Below, one piece after another: positions 1 to 6,602 of a stretch of DNA of 11,300 bases (positions are counted from its first letter, which is position 1; every line of letters begins with the position of its first letter). The notes under the pieces are model-generated. The model searched no databases and was not told the origin of the DNA. It saw nothing but the letters and a program-made list of their open reading frames with translations. The DNA lies in the NCBI GenBank assembly GCA_031282285.1, contig JAITEA010000163.1, positions 1 to 11,300 on the forward strand. Direction: 5' to 3'. Source of the stretch: Helicobacteraceae bacterium (GTDB lineage Bacteria; Campylobacterota; Campylobacteria; Campylobacterales; SZUA-545). Made by a program: the position numbers and the translations under genes.

Positions 1-143
1 TGTTTTATGTAGCCGTTACCCGCGCGCGCGAAACGCTGTTTTTATCCTTCGCGGCGCGAGATAATTACAAAAAGATCGACTACGCGCCAAGCCAGTTTCT
101 GTACGAAGCTGGTTTAGTCCAGCTCGCCCCAAGCCGCTTTTAA
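1..143 (+). CDS. uvrD: UvrD/Rep-family ATP-dependent DNA helicase, C-terminal fragment (5' end outside window)
   Basis: Superfamily 1A 3'-5' DNA helicase that unwinds DNA in repair and replication restart. Only the last 46 codons are present; the frame starts with a full codon at position 3 and ends at TAA 141-143. The fragment opens with FYVAVTRARETLFLSF, the motif VI signature of UvrD, PcrA and Rep, in which the arginine of TRAR contacts the ATP gamma-phosphate. It closes with a SQFLYEAGL segment, like the S-x-FL-x-E end of the catalytic core in this family. There is no ATG in the fragment, so it is easily missed by start-based gene calling. The protein stops soon after motif VI, without the long C-terminal tail of E. 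coli UvrD. It could be UvrD, PcrA or Rep; the fragment cannot separate them. Confidence 0.85.
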   Translation, partial: FYVAVTRARETLFLSFAARDNYKKIDYAPSQFLYEAGLVQLAPSRF

Positions 144-292
144 CCCCCCGCTTTCGCCAAACCCCGCGACGCGAAAATCGCATTGCCCCCCTATGCGAGC
201 GTCGCGTTCCGCGCCGCTTCGCCCCCCCCGATAAGGGCGGAGGTGGTTTGTCGTCCTTCCCGCTGATCGCGCCCGCTCCGCCTTTTCTCGTC

Positions 293-312
293 ATTCCCGC
301 GAAAGCGGGAAT
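293..312. repeat. Palindromic ATTCCC-GGGAAT element (dRS3-like hairpin)
   Basis: The sequence ATTCCCGC GAAA GCGGGAAT forms a perfect 8-bp stem closed by a GAAA (GNRA-type) tetraloop. It fits the pattern ATTCCC-N8-GGGAAT, known in Neisseria as dRS3 and seen as a dispersed extragenic repeat in several other proteobacteria. There is no T-run after it, so it is not a classical terminator. Whether it is mobile or only a transcript-stabilising hairpin cannot be told from one copy. Confidence 0.65.
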
Positions 313-327
313 CTATCCCCTTCTCCC

Positions 328-361
328 TTCCCCCCTGACAAGGGGGGATTGAGGGGGGTTT
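328..361 (+). repeat. 34-bp inverted repeat, left copy
   Basis: Pattern C6, TGACAA, G6, ATTGA, G6, TTT. The reverse complement matches 1187-1220 at 33 of 34 positions. It lies only a few bases before the degenerate end of the CRISPR array. C6 and G6 can pair around the TGACAA loop, and the second G6 could compete for the same C tract. Confidence 0.75.
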
Positions 362-380
362 AGCGCCTCGCTTCTTCTCA

Positions 381-808
381 AAATCGGGTCTAAGCGTAAC
401 GGATAGGATGTTCACGAAGGAGGGGATTAATTGTCTCAATCCCCTAAAAATCGGGTCTAACCGTAACCAACCGAGCCAAGCCGAAAGGCTTTGTGGTGAG
501 TCTCAATCCCCTAAAAATCGGGTCTAACCGTAACATGAGTGGGGCTGAGGATCTACTCATCTCTCTTGTCTCAATCCCCTAAAAATCGGGTCTAACCGTA
601 ACTGGATCTCATAGGCGGACAACCCCGCGAGGATGAGTCTCAATCCCCTAAAAATCGGGTCTAACCGTAACAGGACGACTATGACGAACCAACAGATTGT
701 GCAAGTCTCAATCCCCTTAAAATCGGGTCTAAGTGTAACTCCACGAAGTGGACATTTTGCAAGCCGGTATGTAGTCTCAATCCCCTAAAAATCGGGTCTA
801 AGTGTAAC
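381..808 (-). CRISPR. CRISPR array: six 35-bp repeats plus one degenerate terminal repeat, 32-34-bp spacers
   Basis: Full repeats lie at 433-467, 500-534, 568-602, 637-671, 705-739 and 774-808. The six spacers are 32, 32, 33, 34, 33 and 34 bases long (401-432, 468-499, 535-567, 603-636, 672-704, 740-773) and are unrelated to each other. A seventh repeat at 381-400 keeps only the final 20 bases of the plus-strand unit. Read on the minus strand, the repeat begins GTTAC and ends GATTGAGAC. The ending matches the common ATTGAAAC-type crRNA 5' handle of type I and III systems, and the decayed repeat then falls at the leader-distal end, so I call transcription on the minus strand. The two right-most repeats carry AGTGTAAC where the middle four have ACCGTAAC, and 705-739 also has CTTAAAA for CTAAAAA. 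No cas gene is in the window, so the type is not decided and the array may depend on distant cas genes. Confidence 0.93.
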
Positions 809-1030
809 CCTTGCGGGTTTAACGCTTTTTGATACTTTGAGACTATCAACAAACCCTCTAGTCGTCGATATTCGTTACTAATGACCAAAAGCTGGCGAAA
901 TTATAGCGCTCTAACCTTAAAGATTTCTTTGGCGTATTCTAAAATGTGAAAAAGAGCCAACGAAGCCTCTTTTTTCGTAAAACGCTTTAGTATTTCAATT
1001 CTTTCTCAATTCTGTCAACTTTCAACTAAT
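809..1030 (-). promoter_or_regulatory. Putative CRISPR leader
   Basis: AT-rich stretch adjoining the intact end of the array, in contrast with the GC-rich flanks. On the minus strand it precedes the first repeat, as a leader should. It contains a TATAAT hexamer at 900-905 (minus strand), which would start transcription about 85 bases before the first repeat. No convincing -35 box sits 16-18 bases upstream, although some Campylobacterota promoters lack one. A 69-residue minus-strand frame crosses leader and repeats, but its protein repeats simply reflect the CRISPR units. The call rests on position, composition and inferred array orientation. Confidence 0.5.
949..975. terminator. Possible bidirectional hairpin terminator inside the leader region
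   Basis: AAAAAGAG at 949-956 pairs with CTCTTTTT at 967-974 around a 10-base loop. Each strand ends in a run of T, so it could stop transcription in either direction. The stem is mostly A:T with only two G:C pairs, so it is weak. It may insulate the array from transcription arriving from the uvrD side or from the nuo side. Confidence 0.3.
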
Positions 1031-1125
1031 CCAAAAACTTAAGAATTACCGACAAAGCTTCTAACCACGCGGAATAGCGAGAAAGATCGCTCTCCAAAAT
1101 TGATTGCAAGCCGAAGGTTTGGCAA

Positions 1126-1256
1126 GATGGATACTCGCCTATGCGGAAATGACGCAACCCCCCCCTTATTGGATGGTGAAGCGGAGAAACCCCCCTTAAT
1201 CCCCCCTTGTCAGGGGGGAAAGAGAAGAATGACGGAAACCACATTATCGGGGGGGG
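1126..1256. repeat. Right composite C/G-tract extragenic repeat block, inverted relative to the left block
   Basis: Read on the minus strand this block has the same modules as 219-361. Eight C followed by GATAA then TGTGGTTTCCGTCATTC lies at 1228-1256; the C8-GATAA part is a 13-base exact match to the left block. Module C is at 1187-1220. A worn copy of the ATTCCC hairpin lies at 1126-1154, where GATGGATACTCGCC and GCGGAAATGACG no longer pair perfectly. A further C9 tract stands at 1157-1165. Module order differs from the left block, so this is not one simple inverted duplication. Confidence 0.6.
1187..1220 (-). repeat. 34-bp inverted repeat, right copy
   Basis: Plus-strand pattern AAA, C6, TTAAT, C6, TTGTCA, G6, AA. 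It is the reverse complement of 328-361 with one substitution (T for C inside the short spacer between the C tracts). Together the two copies bracket 825 bases that contain the whole CRISPR array and its presumed leader. Confidence 0.75.
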
Positions 1257-1419
1257 ACTAATCGATAGAAGGCTAAGCCTCCGCCCGAAGCTCCCGAAGG
1301 GGGCGTTAATCGCGGAGGAAGGCGTTAATTTGTCTTGGAGATTTGCCGATTGCGAAACTTTTGAGCGCGGCTATGGTTACTCGCGCGCGCGGGGGAGACT
1401 GGTTGAGCGGAATGTAGAA
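1257..1419. other. Intergenic region after the nuoF-like gene; no gene seen
   Basis: This stretch follows the nuoF-like stop codon on the minus strand and has no nuoG start, no clear terminator T-run and no recognisable protein. It holds several short structures: AGGCTAAGCCT at 1270-1280, CTCCGC paired with GCGGAG (1279-1318), a GCTCCC GAA GGGGGC hairpin near 1290-1304, two copies of GGCGTTAAT, and a CGCGCGCG run near 1384. These look like more extragenic repeat material. A 113-residue plus-strand frame crosses it but continues antisense into the nuoF-like gene and resembles nothing I know. Confidence 0.5.
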
Positions 1420-3420
1420 TTAGCCGTCGAGAGAAGCGAGGGCGATATAGTAGCAGCGCATACAGCGGTTTGCCTCTTTGTAAACCGCGTCGTTTGTCAG
1501 CCCGAAATTAACCTCGTCGTAGTTTGTTTTTCTGATCTCGGCGCTTAGCTTGCGGGAAGTCTCTTTGGGAAAACCGCCGAGATAGCCGCTTGGCTTCTCG
1601 TCTTTGTCAAACACGCGAAAACCGCGCAGCAGATCTTCCATAATCTCGTCGTCGCGCCGTTTGATCTCGCCCGTTTTGAGGTAGTTCAGCATTACGCTCG
1701 CGGCGCGGCGCGCCTGCCCCACGGCGTTTACGATCGTCATCGGTCCGTATTCGCAGTCGCCCGCCGAAAAAACGCCCGTTTTGTTGGTGGCGAAGGTTTT
1801 GCCGTCGGTCTTGATCGTCCCCCAACTGGTCAGCTCGATCCCCCAGCTTGGCGGCAAAAGGCTTAAATCCGGCTCTTGACTGACGGCTGGGATCACATAG
1901 TCGCACTCGATCTCGAAATCCTGCCCTTCCAGCTTGGTAAGCCGCGGGCGACCGCCGTTTGGATCTTCCAGCATTTTGAAGCGGTTGCAGACGACTTTCT
2001 TGATCGCGCCGTTTTCATCGACAATCCTGTCGATCGCGGCGCGAAAGATAAACTCCACCCCCTCTTCGCGCGCTTCGTGATACTCCTCTTCGCTCGTGTT
2101 CTGGATAATCACCCGCTCGCTTCGGCGGTAGAGCATAACGACCCGTTTGGCTCCGGCGCGAACGGCGCAACGCACCACGTCCATCGAGGTAAAGCCGCCG
2201 CCGGCGCACACGACCGTTTTGCCCGAAAAATCCACCGGCGATCCGATTTTGAACTTCTCCCACAGATTCACGCGATCCAAAAAGCTAATCGCGCCCCAGT
2301 AGCCGCTAAGCGCCTCGTTTTCGTTCCCGCAGTGGAGTTTTTTGGAGAGTCTCGCGCCAAAGGCGAGCAGGAAGGCGTCGTATTCGTTCTCCATCTCCAG
2401 CAGTTTAGCCGCGTCGATCGGCGTGTTCAGGCGGATTTTGGCGCCGCTTGACTCTACAAATCTGATGTCGGTTAGATACTTCTGGCTTGGCATTCGGTAT
2501 TCGGGCACGCCCACCATCACCTCGCCGCCGGCTACGGGCAGCGCCTCGAAAATATCGCACTCCACGCCGTTGAGCGAAAGGTAATACCCAGCCGTAAGCC
2601 CCGCCGGTCCCGCGCCGACGATCGCGACTTTTTTGCCCGTTGGCGGCAACGCCTCGAACGGGTGGGCAAAATGCAAACCGCGCTTGTCCTCGTAATCGGC
2701 TCCGATTCGTTTCAGCTCCATAATACTCACGCTTTGATCGAAGGCGCTTCTTCGGCAGCTATCCTCGCACGGGTGCGGGCAGACGCGCCCGCATACGCGC
2801 GCGAGCGGCATCGCCTTGCGCGTCTCGCAGACGCTTTTAAGCGGCTGGCGATCTTTGAGCGCCTCGATATAGGCGGGAATATCCACGCGATCGGGGCAGG
2901 CGTCCGAACAGGGCGCGGTGATCTTGACCGCCACGCTCAGATCGCGATCGTACTCCGCGCTCTTTTTGCGCGAGGTTATACATTCGTCAAAGGTTTGAGG
3001 AAAATGCTCGATCAAATGCAAGATCGCCTTCGGCGTGGTGCGTCCGATCTCGCACTTGGCGCTTAGCCGCATAACGGCGCACGCCGATTTCAGCCGCTCC
3101 AGATCCGCCTTTTCGCCGTCGCCTCTGGCGATCTTATCGAGCAGATCGTACAGTATCCGCCCGCCGGCGCGACCCGGGGCGCACCGCCCGCAGGCTTGCG
3201 AATAGTTTTGATACTGCAGAGCGTATTCGGCGGCAAGCCGCGCCACATCCACGCCGCTATCAAAGATCGCCACGCCGTCCCAGCCGATAAAGGCGCGAAT
3301 GGCGCGATCTTCGTCAAACACGCTCGGCAATTTGAGCGCGCTCGATTCGTAATCGTCGTTTTGTCTGCCGCGATTGTCGATAATCGCGCCGCGCCACGAG
3401 CTGAACCAAGGCTTAACCAT
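1420..3420 (-). CDS. NuoF-like/GltD-like fusion: complex I electron-input flavoprotein without NADH/FMN domain
   Basis: A 666-residue protein in the nuoF position. Residues about 45-140 match the C-terminal end of NuoF, which binds the N3 cluster (ACGRCAPGR at 76-84, Cys123 in AKCEIG). Residues about 165-245 are the GltD-type [4Fe-4S] domain: Cys171, Cys175, then CGRVCPHPCEDSC (210-222). An FAD Rossmann motif GAGPAG is at 269-274, a second dinucleotide site CAGGGFTSMD at 405-414 followed by YRRSE, an FAD-contact AGDCEYGP at 553-560, and a C-terminal CMRC at 653-656. The glycine-rich NADH/FMN module of normal NuoF is absent. Two odd points: Gly83 stands where NuoF has the third cluster cysteine, and the protein ends in an extra CxxC. 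The ATG at 3418-3420 overlaps the upstream gene by 8 bases, implying coupling. Family knowledge: Campylobacterota complex I lacks classical NuoEF, and flavodoxin or ferredoxin is the suspected donor. The actual donor here is inferred, not shown. Confidence 0.85.
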   Translation of the reverse strand: MVKPWFSSWRGAIIDNRGRQNDDYESSALKLPSVFDEDRAIRAFIGWDGVAIFDSGVDVARLAAEYALQYQNYSQACGRCAPGRAGGRILYDLLDKIARGDGEKADLERLKSACAVMRLSAKCEIGRTTPKAILHLIEHFPQTFDECITSRKKSAEYDRDLSVAVKITAPCSDACPDRVDIPAYIEALKDRQPLKSVCETRKAMPLARVCGRVCPHPCEDSCRRSAFDQSVSIMELKRIGADYEDKRGLHFAHPFEALPPTGKKVAIVGAGPAGLTAGYYLSLNGVECDIFEALPVAGGEVMVGVPEYRMPSQKYLTDIRFVESSGAKIRLNTPIDAAKLLEMENEYDAFLLAFGARLSKKLHCGNENEALSGYWGAISFLDRVNLWEKFKIGSPVDFSGKTVVCAGGGFTSMDVVRCAVRAGAKRVVMLYRRSERVIIQNTSEEEYHEAREEGVEFIFRAAIDRIVDENGAIKKVVCNRFKMLEDPNGGRPRLTKLEGQDFEIECDYVIPAVSQEPDLSLLPPSWGIELTSWGTIKTDGKTFATNKTGVFSAGDCEYGPMTIVNAVGQARRAASVMLNYLKTGEIKRRDDEIMEDLLRGFRVFDKDEKPSGYLGGFPKETSRKLSAEIRKTNYDEVNFGLTNDAVYKEANRCMRCYYIALASLDG

Positions 3421-3658
3421 CGATCTGAACGCCTCGTTTTCTCATTGAGATCGTCCAATCGACCTCGTTGTATTTAAGCGAGTTGAGCAGTTCGCAGTTT
3501 AGCTCCCTGACAGCGTCGGCGCTTTGCTGAACCAGCGCGAAATCGGTTAGCTCAAAGATAAAGATCGCCGCCTCGTTCTCGGTCAGATCGTCTTTGATAA
3601 TAGCCTTTATTCTGTCGATCGCGCCCTCTTTTAGCTCTCTTAGATCAAATCGTCTCAT
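3413..3658 (-). CDS. Short NuoE-like complex I subunit (HP1264/Cj1575c type)
   Basis: An 81-residue protein beginning MRRFDLRELKEGAIDRIK and ending in a NEVDWTISMRKRG segment. Position between nuoD and the nuoF-like gene, small size and sequence style all fit the short protein that takes the nuoE place in Helicobacter and Campylobacter (about 75-80 residues). It has no cysteines in a 2Fe-2S arrangement; its only Cys is in RELNCELL. It therefore cannot carry the N1a cluster of a true NuoE. It probably helps dock the atypical NuoF-like subunit on the peripheral arm. The ATG follows the nuoD stop by 7 bases, with AGG elements as a modest ribosome site, and the stop overlaps the next gene. I leave the symbol blank because homology to NuoE itself is uncertain. 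Confidence 0.8.
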   Translation of the reverse strand: MRRFDLRELKEGAIDRIKAIIKDDLTENEAAIFIFELTDFALVQQSADAVRELNCELLNSLKYNEVDWTISMRKRGVQIDG

Positions 3659-3665
3659 ATATAGC

Positions 3666-4895
3666 CTACCTGTCTATTTCGCCGAAAATCACATTGGCGT
3701 TGCCGATAATCGCCACCACGTCGGCAAGTTGCGTTCCCTCCAGCAGGTCCTCTAGCAACCCGCAGTGAAAGAAGCTGGGTCCTCTGACCTTGACGCGGCG
3801 CGGATACGGCTCGCCGTCGCTGACGATATAAAAGCCCAGCTCGCCCTTTGGCGATTCGGTCGCCTTGTAGATTTCGCCTTTTGGCGGGCGCATACCCTGC
3901 GTAACCAGCGCGAAATGCTGCATAAGCGAGTAGTTCTGCGTCATCAACTGCTCTTTGGGCGCGCTGATATATTCGGGCGCGTTCGCCATCAGTTCGGGCG
4001 GCGTATCTTTGTATATCTCGAGCGCCTGACGGATCAGCTTGATCGACTGCCATATCTCCTCGATATACAAACGGTAACGCCCGTAGCAATCGCCGGTATC
4101 GGTTACGGGAACCTCGAAATCGACCTCGCCGTAAAGCTCGTAGGGCTGCTCCTTGCGAATATCCCACGCCACGCCGCTTCCGCGCAACATTACGCCGCTA
4201 AGCCCCCAGCTCATCGCCAGCTCCTTGCTGATAACGCCGATATTTTCAAGCCGCATTCGCCATATCCGGTTCTCTTTGAGTAGCGCGTCGTACATCTCGA
4301 TCTGTTTGGGCAGATGATCCAAAAACGCCTTGCACTGCGCGATCCACTCCGGCGTCAGATCCAGCGGTACGCCGCCGATTCGCATAGAGTTGTGCGTAAG
4401 CCGCGCCCCGCAGTACTCCTCGAATAGATCAAGCGCGTATTCGCGTTCGCGGAAGGGGTAGAGCATCATACTCATCGCGCCTACGTCCAGCGCGTGCGTG
4501 GCGAGAAAGAACAGATGGCTGCATATCCGGCTAAGCTCGACGAGCGCCAGCCTGATCGCCTGAGCGCGGCGCGGCGCCTCTATGCCAAGCAGCGTTTCAA
4601 CCGCCAGCGCGAAGCCGTAGTTGTTGGATGTGGCGTTGATATAGTCCATACGATCGGTCGTGGGCAGAAACTCGTTGTAGATCATATTTTCCGCCATCTT
4701 CTCCACGCCGCGATGCAGAAAGCCGATATTGGGGCGCGCTTTCTTGACCCGTTCGCCCTCCAGCTCCAAGATCAGGTTCATCTGCCCGTGCGCGGAGGGG
4801 TGTTGCGGACCGAAGTTTAAGATCATCGTATTGTCGTCGCGCTCGAAGGCGATATTCTCGTAGAAAGGCTGTAATCGGTTGGGCAGTTGCGTCAT
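3666..4895 (-). CDS. nuoD: NADH-quinone oxidoreductase subunit D (49-kDa subunit)
   Basis: A 409-residue protein, the normal length for NuoD, in the membrane-facing part of the peripheral arm of complex I. It forms the quinone pocket with NuoB and is descended from the [NiFe]-hydrogenase large subunit. Visible marks are GPQHPSAHG (29-37), GFLHRGVEK (58-66), DRMDY (81-85), the RIGGVPLDL segment, and the C-terminus [12 protein letters not shown], close to the family ending. His36 and Tyr85 correspond to the His/Tyr pair that holds the quinone headgroup in Thermus Nqo4. The ATG lies 2 bases after the nuoC stop and has an AGGAAG ribosome site overlapping the end of nuoC. No truncation or frameshift is visible. 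Confidence 0.97.
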   Translation of the reverse strand: MTQLPNRLQPFYENIAFERDDNTMILNFGPQHPSAHGQMNLILELEGERVKKARPNIGFLHRGVEKMAENMIYNEFLPTTDRMDYINATSNNYGFALAVETLLGIEAPRRAQAIRLALVELSRICSHLFFLATHALDVGAMSMMLYPFREREYALDLFEEYCGARLTHNSMRIGGVPLDLTPEWIAQCKAFLDHLPKQIEMYDALLKENRIWRMRLENIGVISKELAMSWGLSGVMLRGSGVAWDIRKEQPYELYGEVDFEVPVTDTGDCYGRYRLYIEEIWQSIKLIRQALEIYKDTPPELMANAPEYISAPKEQLMTQNYSLMQHFALVTQGMRPPKGEIYKATESPKGELGFYIVSDGEPYPRRVKVRGPSFFHCGLLEDLLEGTQLADVVAIIGNANVIFGEIDR

Positions 4896-4897
4896 AG

Positions 4898-5692
4898 TTA
4901 CTTCCTCTTATCCAGCGCTTTTTGCTTGAGCGGATCAAAATCGTCGTACAAGATCGGCGTTCGTTTTTCCACATATTTGATCGGCGTAACCTCGTCTTTG
5001 GGTTCGGCGCCGTAAGCCACTTCGTAGCCAAGCCGCGCGAACTTTTTGGTATCGCCGCGATCTATCCTGCCCGCGTCGCGGTTTTCGGGTCCGATCTTGT
5101 CTCTAAACTCTTTGCCGTAGATTTTATCGACCTCGTACCACCGCGCGAACTCGTCGCCCTGAAGCGGATAGGAGCGAAGCAGCGGATGCCCCGCCCAGTC
5201 GTTTGGCATAAGGATGCGGCATAGATGCGGGTGGTTGTTGAATATAACGCCGAACATATCGTAGCATTCGCGCTCCGACCAGTTAGCCGATCGCCACAGG
5301 TCCGCCACGCTCTCGACCGTCTCTTTTTCCTTGATAATAACCTTAAGGCGCAGGCGGCGGCTTTTTTCCACGCTCAAAAGCTCGTAAAATATCTCGAACT
5401 CGCCGCGTTGCGCCAGATAATCCACGGCGCTCAGCTCCATAAGCTGCGTATAACCAAGCGATTGCAACAGCGTCAGCGCCGCTTTGTTTTTGGCGGCGGG
5501 AACGTAGACGATCGCCTCGTTTCGCATAAAGAAGCTATTACAGCCCTCGATCGCCGCCTCCAGCTTCGCCAGATCGTCCTTGACGAGCGGATCGGTTATC
5601 GGCTCTTTGGCTATCTCTTTGGGCGCGTAGAACCGATCGGAGTGATACGGTTTTTTTTGTATGTCGCCTTTTGGCGTATATGGTCTGAACAT
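4898..5692 (-). CDS. nuoC: NADH-quinone oxidoreductase subunit C (30-kDa subunit)
   Basis: A 264-residue peripheral-arm subunit that binds NuoD and NuoB. The 30-kDa signature is at about 138-175: [14 protein letters not shown], then [14 protein letters not shown] and [10 protein letters not shown]. The first 30 residues ([20 protein letters not shown]) and the KR-rich tail extend the core, as is common in Campylobacterota. The frame stays open upstream to 5980, but that part reads through nuoB in another frame and is not protein-like. The ATG at 5690-5692 shares one base with the nuoB stop (TAATG), the usual sign of translational coupling, and fixes the start. Confidence 0.95.
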   Translation of the reverse strand: MFRPYTPKGDIQKKPYHSDRFYAPKEIAKEPITDPLVKDDLAKLEAAIEGCNSFFMRNEAIVYVPAAKNKAALTLLQSLGYTQLMELSAVDYLAQRGEFEIFYELLSVEKSRRLRLKVIIKEKETVESVADLWRSANWSERECYDMFGVIFNNHPHLCRILMPNDWAGHPLLRSYPLQGDEFARWYEVDKIYGKEFRDKIGPENRDAGRIDRGDTKKFARLGYEVAYGAEPKDEVTPIKYVEKRTPILYDDFDPLKQKALDKRK

Positions 5693-6201
5693 TACACAAA
5701 CCTTTTCGCGCTGATTTTGCGGTTCATCGGCTCGCTCCTGATCTTTTGCTGAAGCGCCATCGCCGCGTAGATCAGCGTGTCGGGGCGCGGCGCGCAGCCG
5801 GGCAGATAAATATCGACGGGGATAATCCGATCGACGCCCTGAACCGTCGCGTAGGTGTTGAACATACCGCCCGTATTGGCGCAACTGCCCATCGAGATCA
5901 CCCATTTTGGCTCCGCCATCTGATCGTAAAGCCGCCGCACGAACGGCGCGTGCTTCTTGCTCACCGTGCCGGCTATGCACATCACCTCCGCCTGACGCGG
6001 GGAGGCGCGGAAGATCGTCCCGAGCCTGTCGAAGTCAAACCGCCCGCCGCCGGCAGCCATCATCTCGATCGCGCAGCACGCCAAGCCGTAGGTCAAAAAC
6101 CACAGCGAGTTGCTCCGCCCCCAATTGACCAGCTTATCAACGGTCGTAAGCGCGATGGGCAGACCGCCGCTTGCTAGATAGTCTATTTGATGCTTTGCCA
6201 A
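5692..6201 (-). CDS. nuoB: NADH-quinone oxidoreductase subunit B (N2 cluster subunit)
   Basis: A 169-residue protein carrying the terminal N2 [4Fe-4S] cluster that passes electrons to quinone. The ligands are visible: the adjacent pair Cys42-Cys43 in [11 protein letters not shown], Cys107 in MGSCANTGG and Cys136 in [18 protein letters not shown] and the [19 protein letters not shown] run are typical. I place the start at TTG 6199-6201 because AAGGAG stands 7 bases upstream and the protein then begins [13 protein letters not shown], close to known NuoB starts. An in-frame ATG at 6220-6222 would add seven residues but has a poor ribosome site. Either way the gene overlaps the end of nuoA (19 or 40 bases). 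Confidence 0.95.
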   Translation of the reverse strand: MAKHQIDYLASGGLPIALTTVDKLVNWGRSNSLWFLTYGLACCAIEMMAAGGGRFDFDRLGTIFRASPRQAEVMCIAGTVSKKHAPFVRRLYDQMAEPKWVISMGSCANTGGMFNTYATVQGVDRIIPVDIYLPGCAPRPDTLIYAAMALQQKIRSEPMNRKISAKRFV

Positions 6202-6569
6202 TTCAACGCTCCTTTTTTCCATTCGTACAGAAATCCGATCGCCAAGATTCCCAAAAATACCAGCATACCGCCCAAGGCGAGCGCGCCGTAGCCGCTTGCT
6301 ATCAGGCTTTTGTACGCCGCCGCCCACGGAAACATAAAGATGATCTCCACGTCAAAGAGGATAAACAGCAGCGCGAACAGAAAGAACTGCAAGCCGATGC
6401 GGTTTGGCTGCAGCGAGGTTTCTGGACCGCACTCGTAGATCGAGAGCTTGAGCTTGAGATCGTTTCTCGCCGATCGGGCGTTAAAGAGCCAAGCCGACAG
6501 CCCCACCGTCGCCGCAAACGCGCCAAAAGTTAAGATAAGCAGGATAAAAACTCCGAAGTAGGACTCCAA
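6183..6569 (-). CDS. nuoA: NADH-quinone oxidoreductase subunit A
   Basis: A 128-residue membrane subunit with three predicted helices (about 5-28, 58-82, 95-115). The conserved loop YECGPE (45-50) has the Cys47 that shields the quinone channel in complex I, and [12 protein letters not shown] (72-83) is the family's second-helix signature with its acidic residues. The start is TTG at 6567-6569: AAGGAG lies 6 bases upstream and there is no usable ATG before the conserved helices. It is the first gene of the nuo operon and diverges from hsrA across 148 bases. The C-terminus [11 protein letters not shown] overlaps the nuoB start. Confidence 0.95.
   Translation of the reverse strand: MESYFGVFILLILTFGAFAATVGLSAWLFNARSARNDLKLKLSIYECGPETSLQPNRIGLQFFLFALLFILFDVEIIFMFPWAAAYKSLIASGYGALALGGMLVFLGILAIGFLYEWKKGALNWQSIK
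6209..6214 (-). promoter_or_regulatory. Ribosome binding site deciding the nuoB start
   Basis: AAGGAG on the minus strand inside the last codons of nuoA, 7 bases before TTG 6199-6201. It makes the TTG a better start than the ATG at 6222, which lies upstream of this site. Confidence 0.6.
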
Positions 6570-6575
6570 ACTACG

Positions 6576-6581
6576 CTCCTT
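6576..6581 (-). promoter_or_regulatory. Ribosome binding site for the nuoA TTG start
   Basis: AAGGAG on the minus strand, 6 bases before TTG 6567-6569. It supports a non-ATG start for the first gene of the operon. Confidence 0.6.
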
Positions 6582-6602
6582 TAGCTTAAAGTTATTTTCT
6601 AA

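Larger units (their letters stand above)
219..361. repeat. Left composite C/G-tract extragenic repeat block
   Basis: Non-coding block downstream of uvrD made of three repeat modules. Module A (222-259) has eight C, then GATAA, then GGTGGTTTGTCGTCCTTC. Module B (293-312) is a perfect hairpin. Module C (328-361) alternates C6 and G6 tracts. Modules A and C recur in the opposite orientation at 1228-1256 and 1187-1220, and a worn copy of B lies at 1126-1154. Minus-strand frames through it read as SIPPCQGG and DSRFRGNDE, strings familiar from spurious proteins predicted over such dispersed repeats. Nothing in 144-218 looks like a gene; it contains only a weak TTTCGC/GCGAAA inverted repeat (152-176) without a T-run. 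Confidence 0.7.

Noticed and set aside
191..439. 82-residue minus-strand frame containing SIPPCQGG and DSRFRGNDE
   Set aside because: These strings are typical false translations of dispersed C/G-tract and ATTCCC repeats; no ribosome site and no domain.
679..888. 69-residue minus-strand frame with an internal protein repeat (LHLDPI-RGLRL)
   Set aside because: The repeat is the translated CRISPR repeat; the frame exists only because the units keep phase over two spacers.
1371..1396. Possible second copy of uvrD motif VI (GTTACTCGCGCGCGCG resembles GTTACCCGCGCGCGCG at 15-30)
   Set aside because: The match is mostly a CG run and flanking codons do not follow UvrD, so it is probably chance.
1207..1548. 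113-residue plus-strand frame starting in the right repeat block
   Set aside because: It starts inside repeat sequence and runs antisense into the nuoF-like gene; no recognisable protein features.
1876..2451. Long plus-strand frame (191 residues) antisense to the nuoF-like gene, with similar ones at 3765-4283 and 5225-5752
   Set aside because: Antisense open frames are expected in GC-rich coding DNA; the sense genes have clear family motifs and ribosome sites, these do not.
5693..5980. N-terminal extension of nuoC by 96 codons
   Set aside because: It overlaps nuoB fully in another frame, reads as arginine-rich low-quality sequence, and the TAATG junction supplies the proper start.
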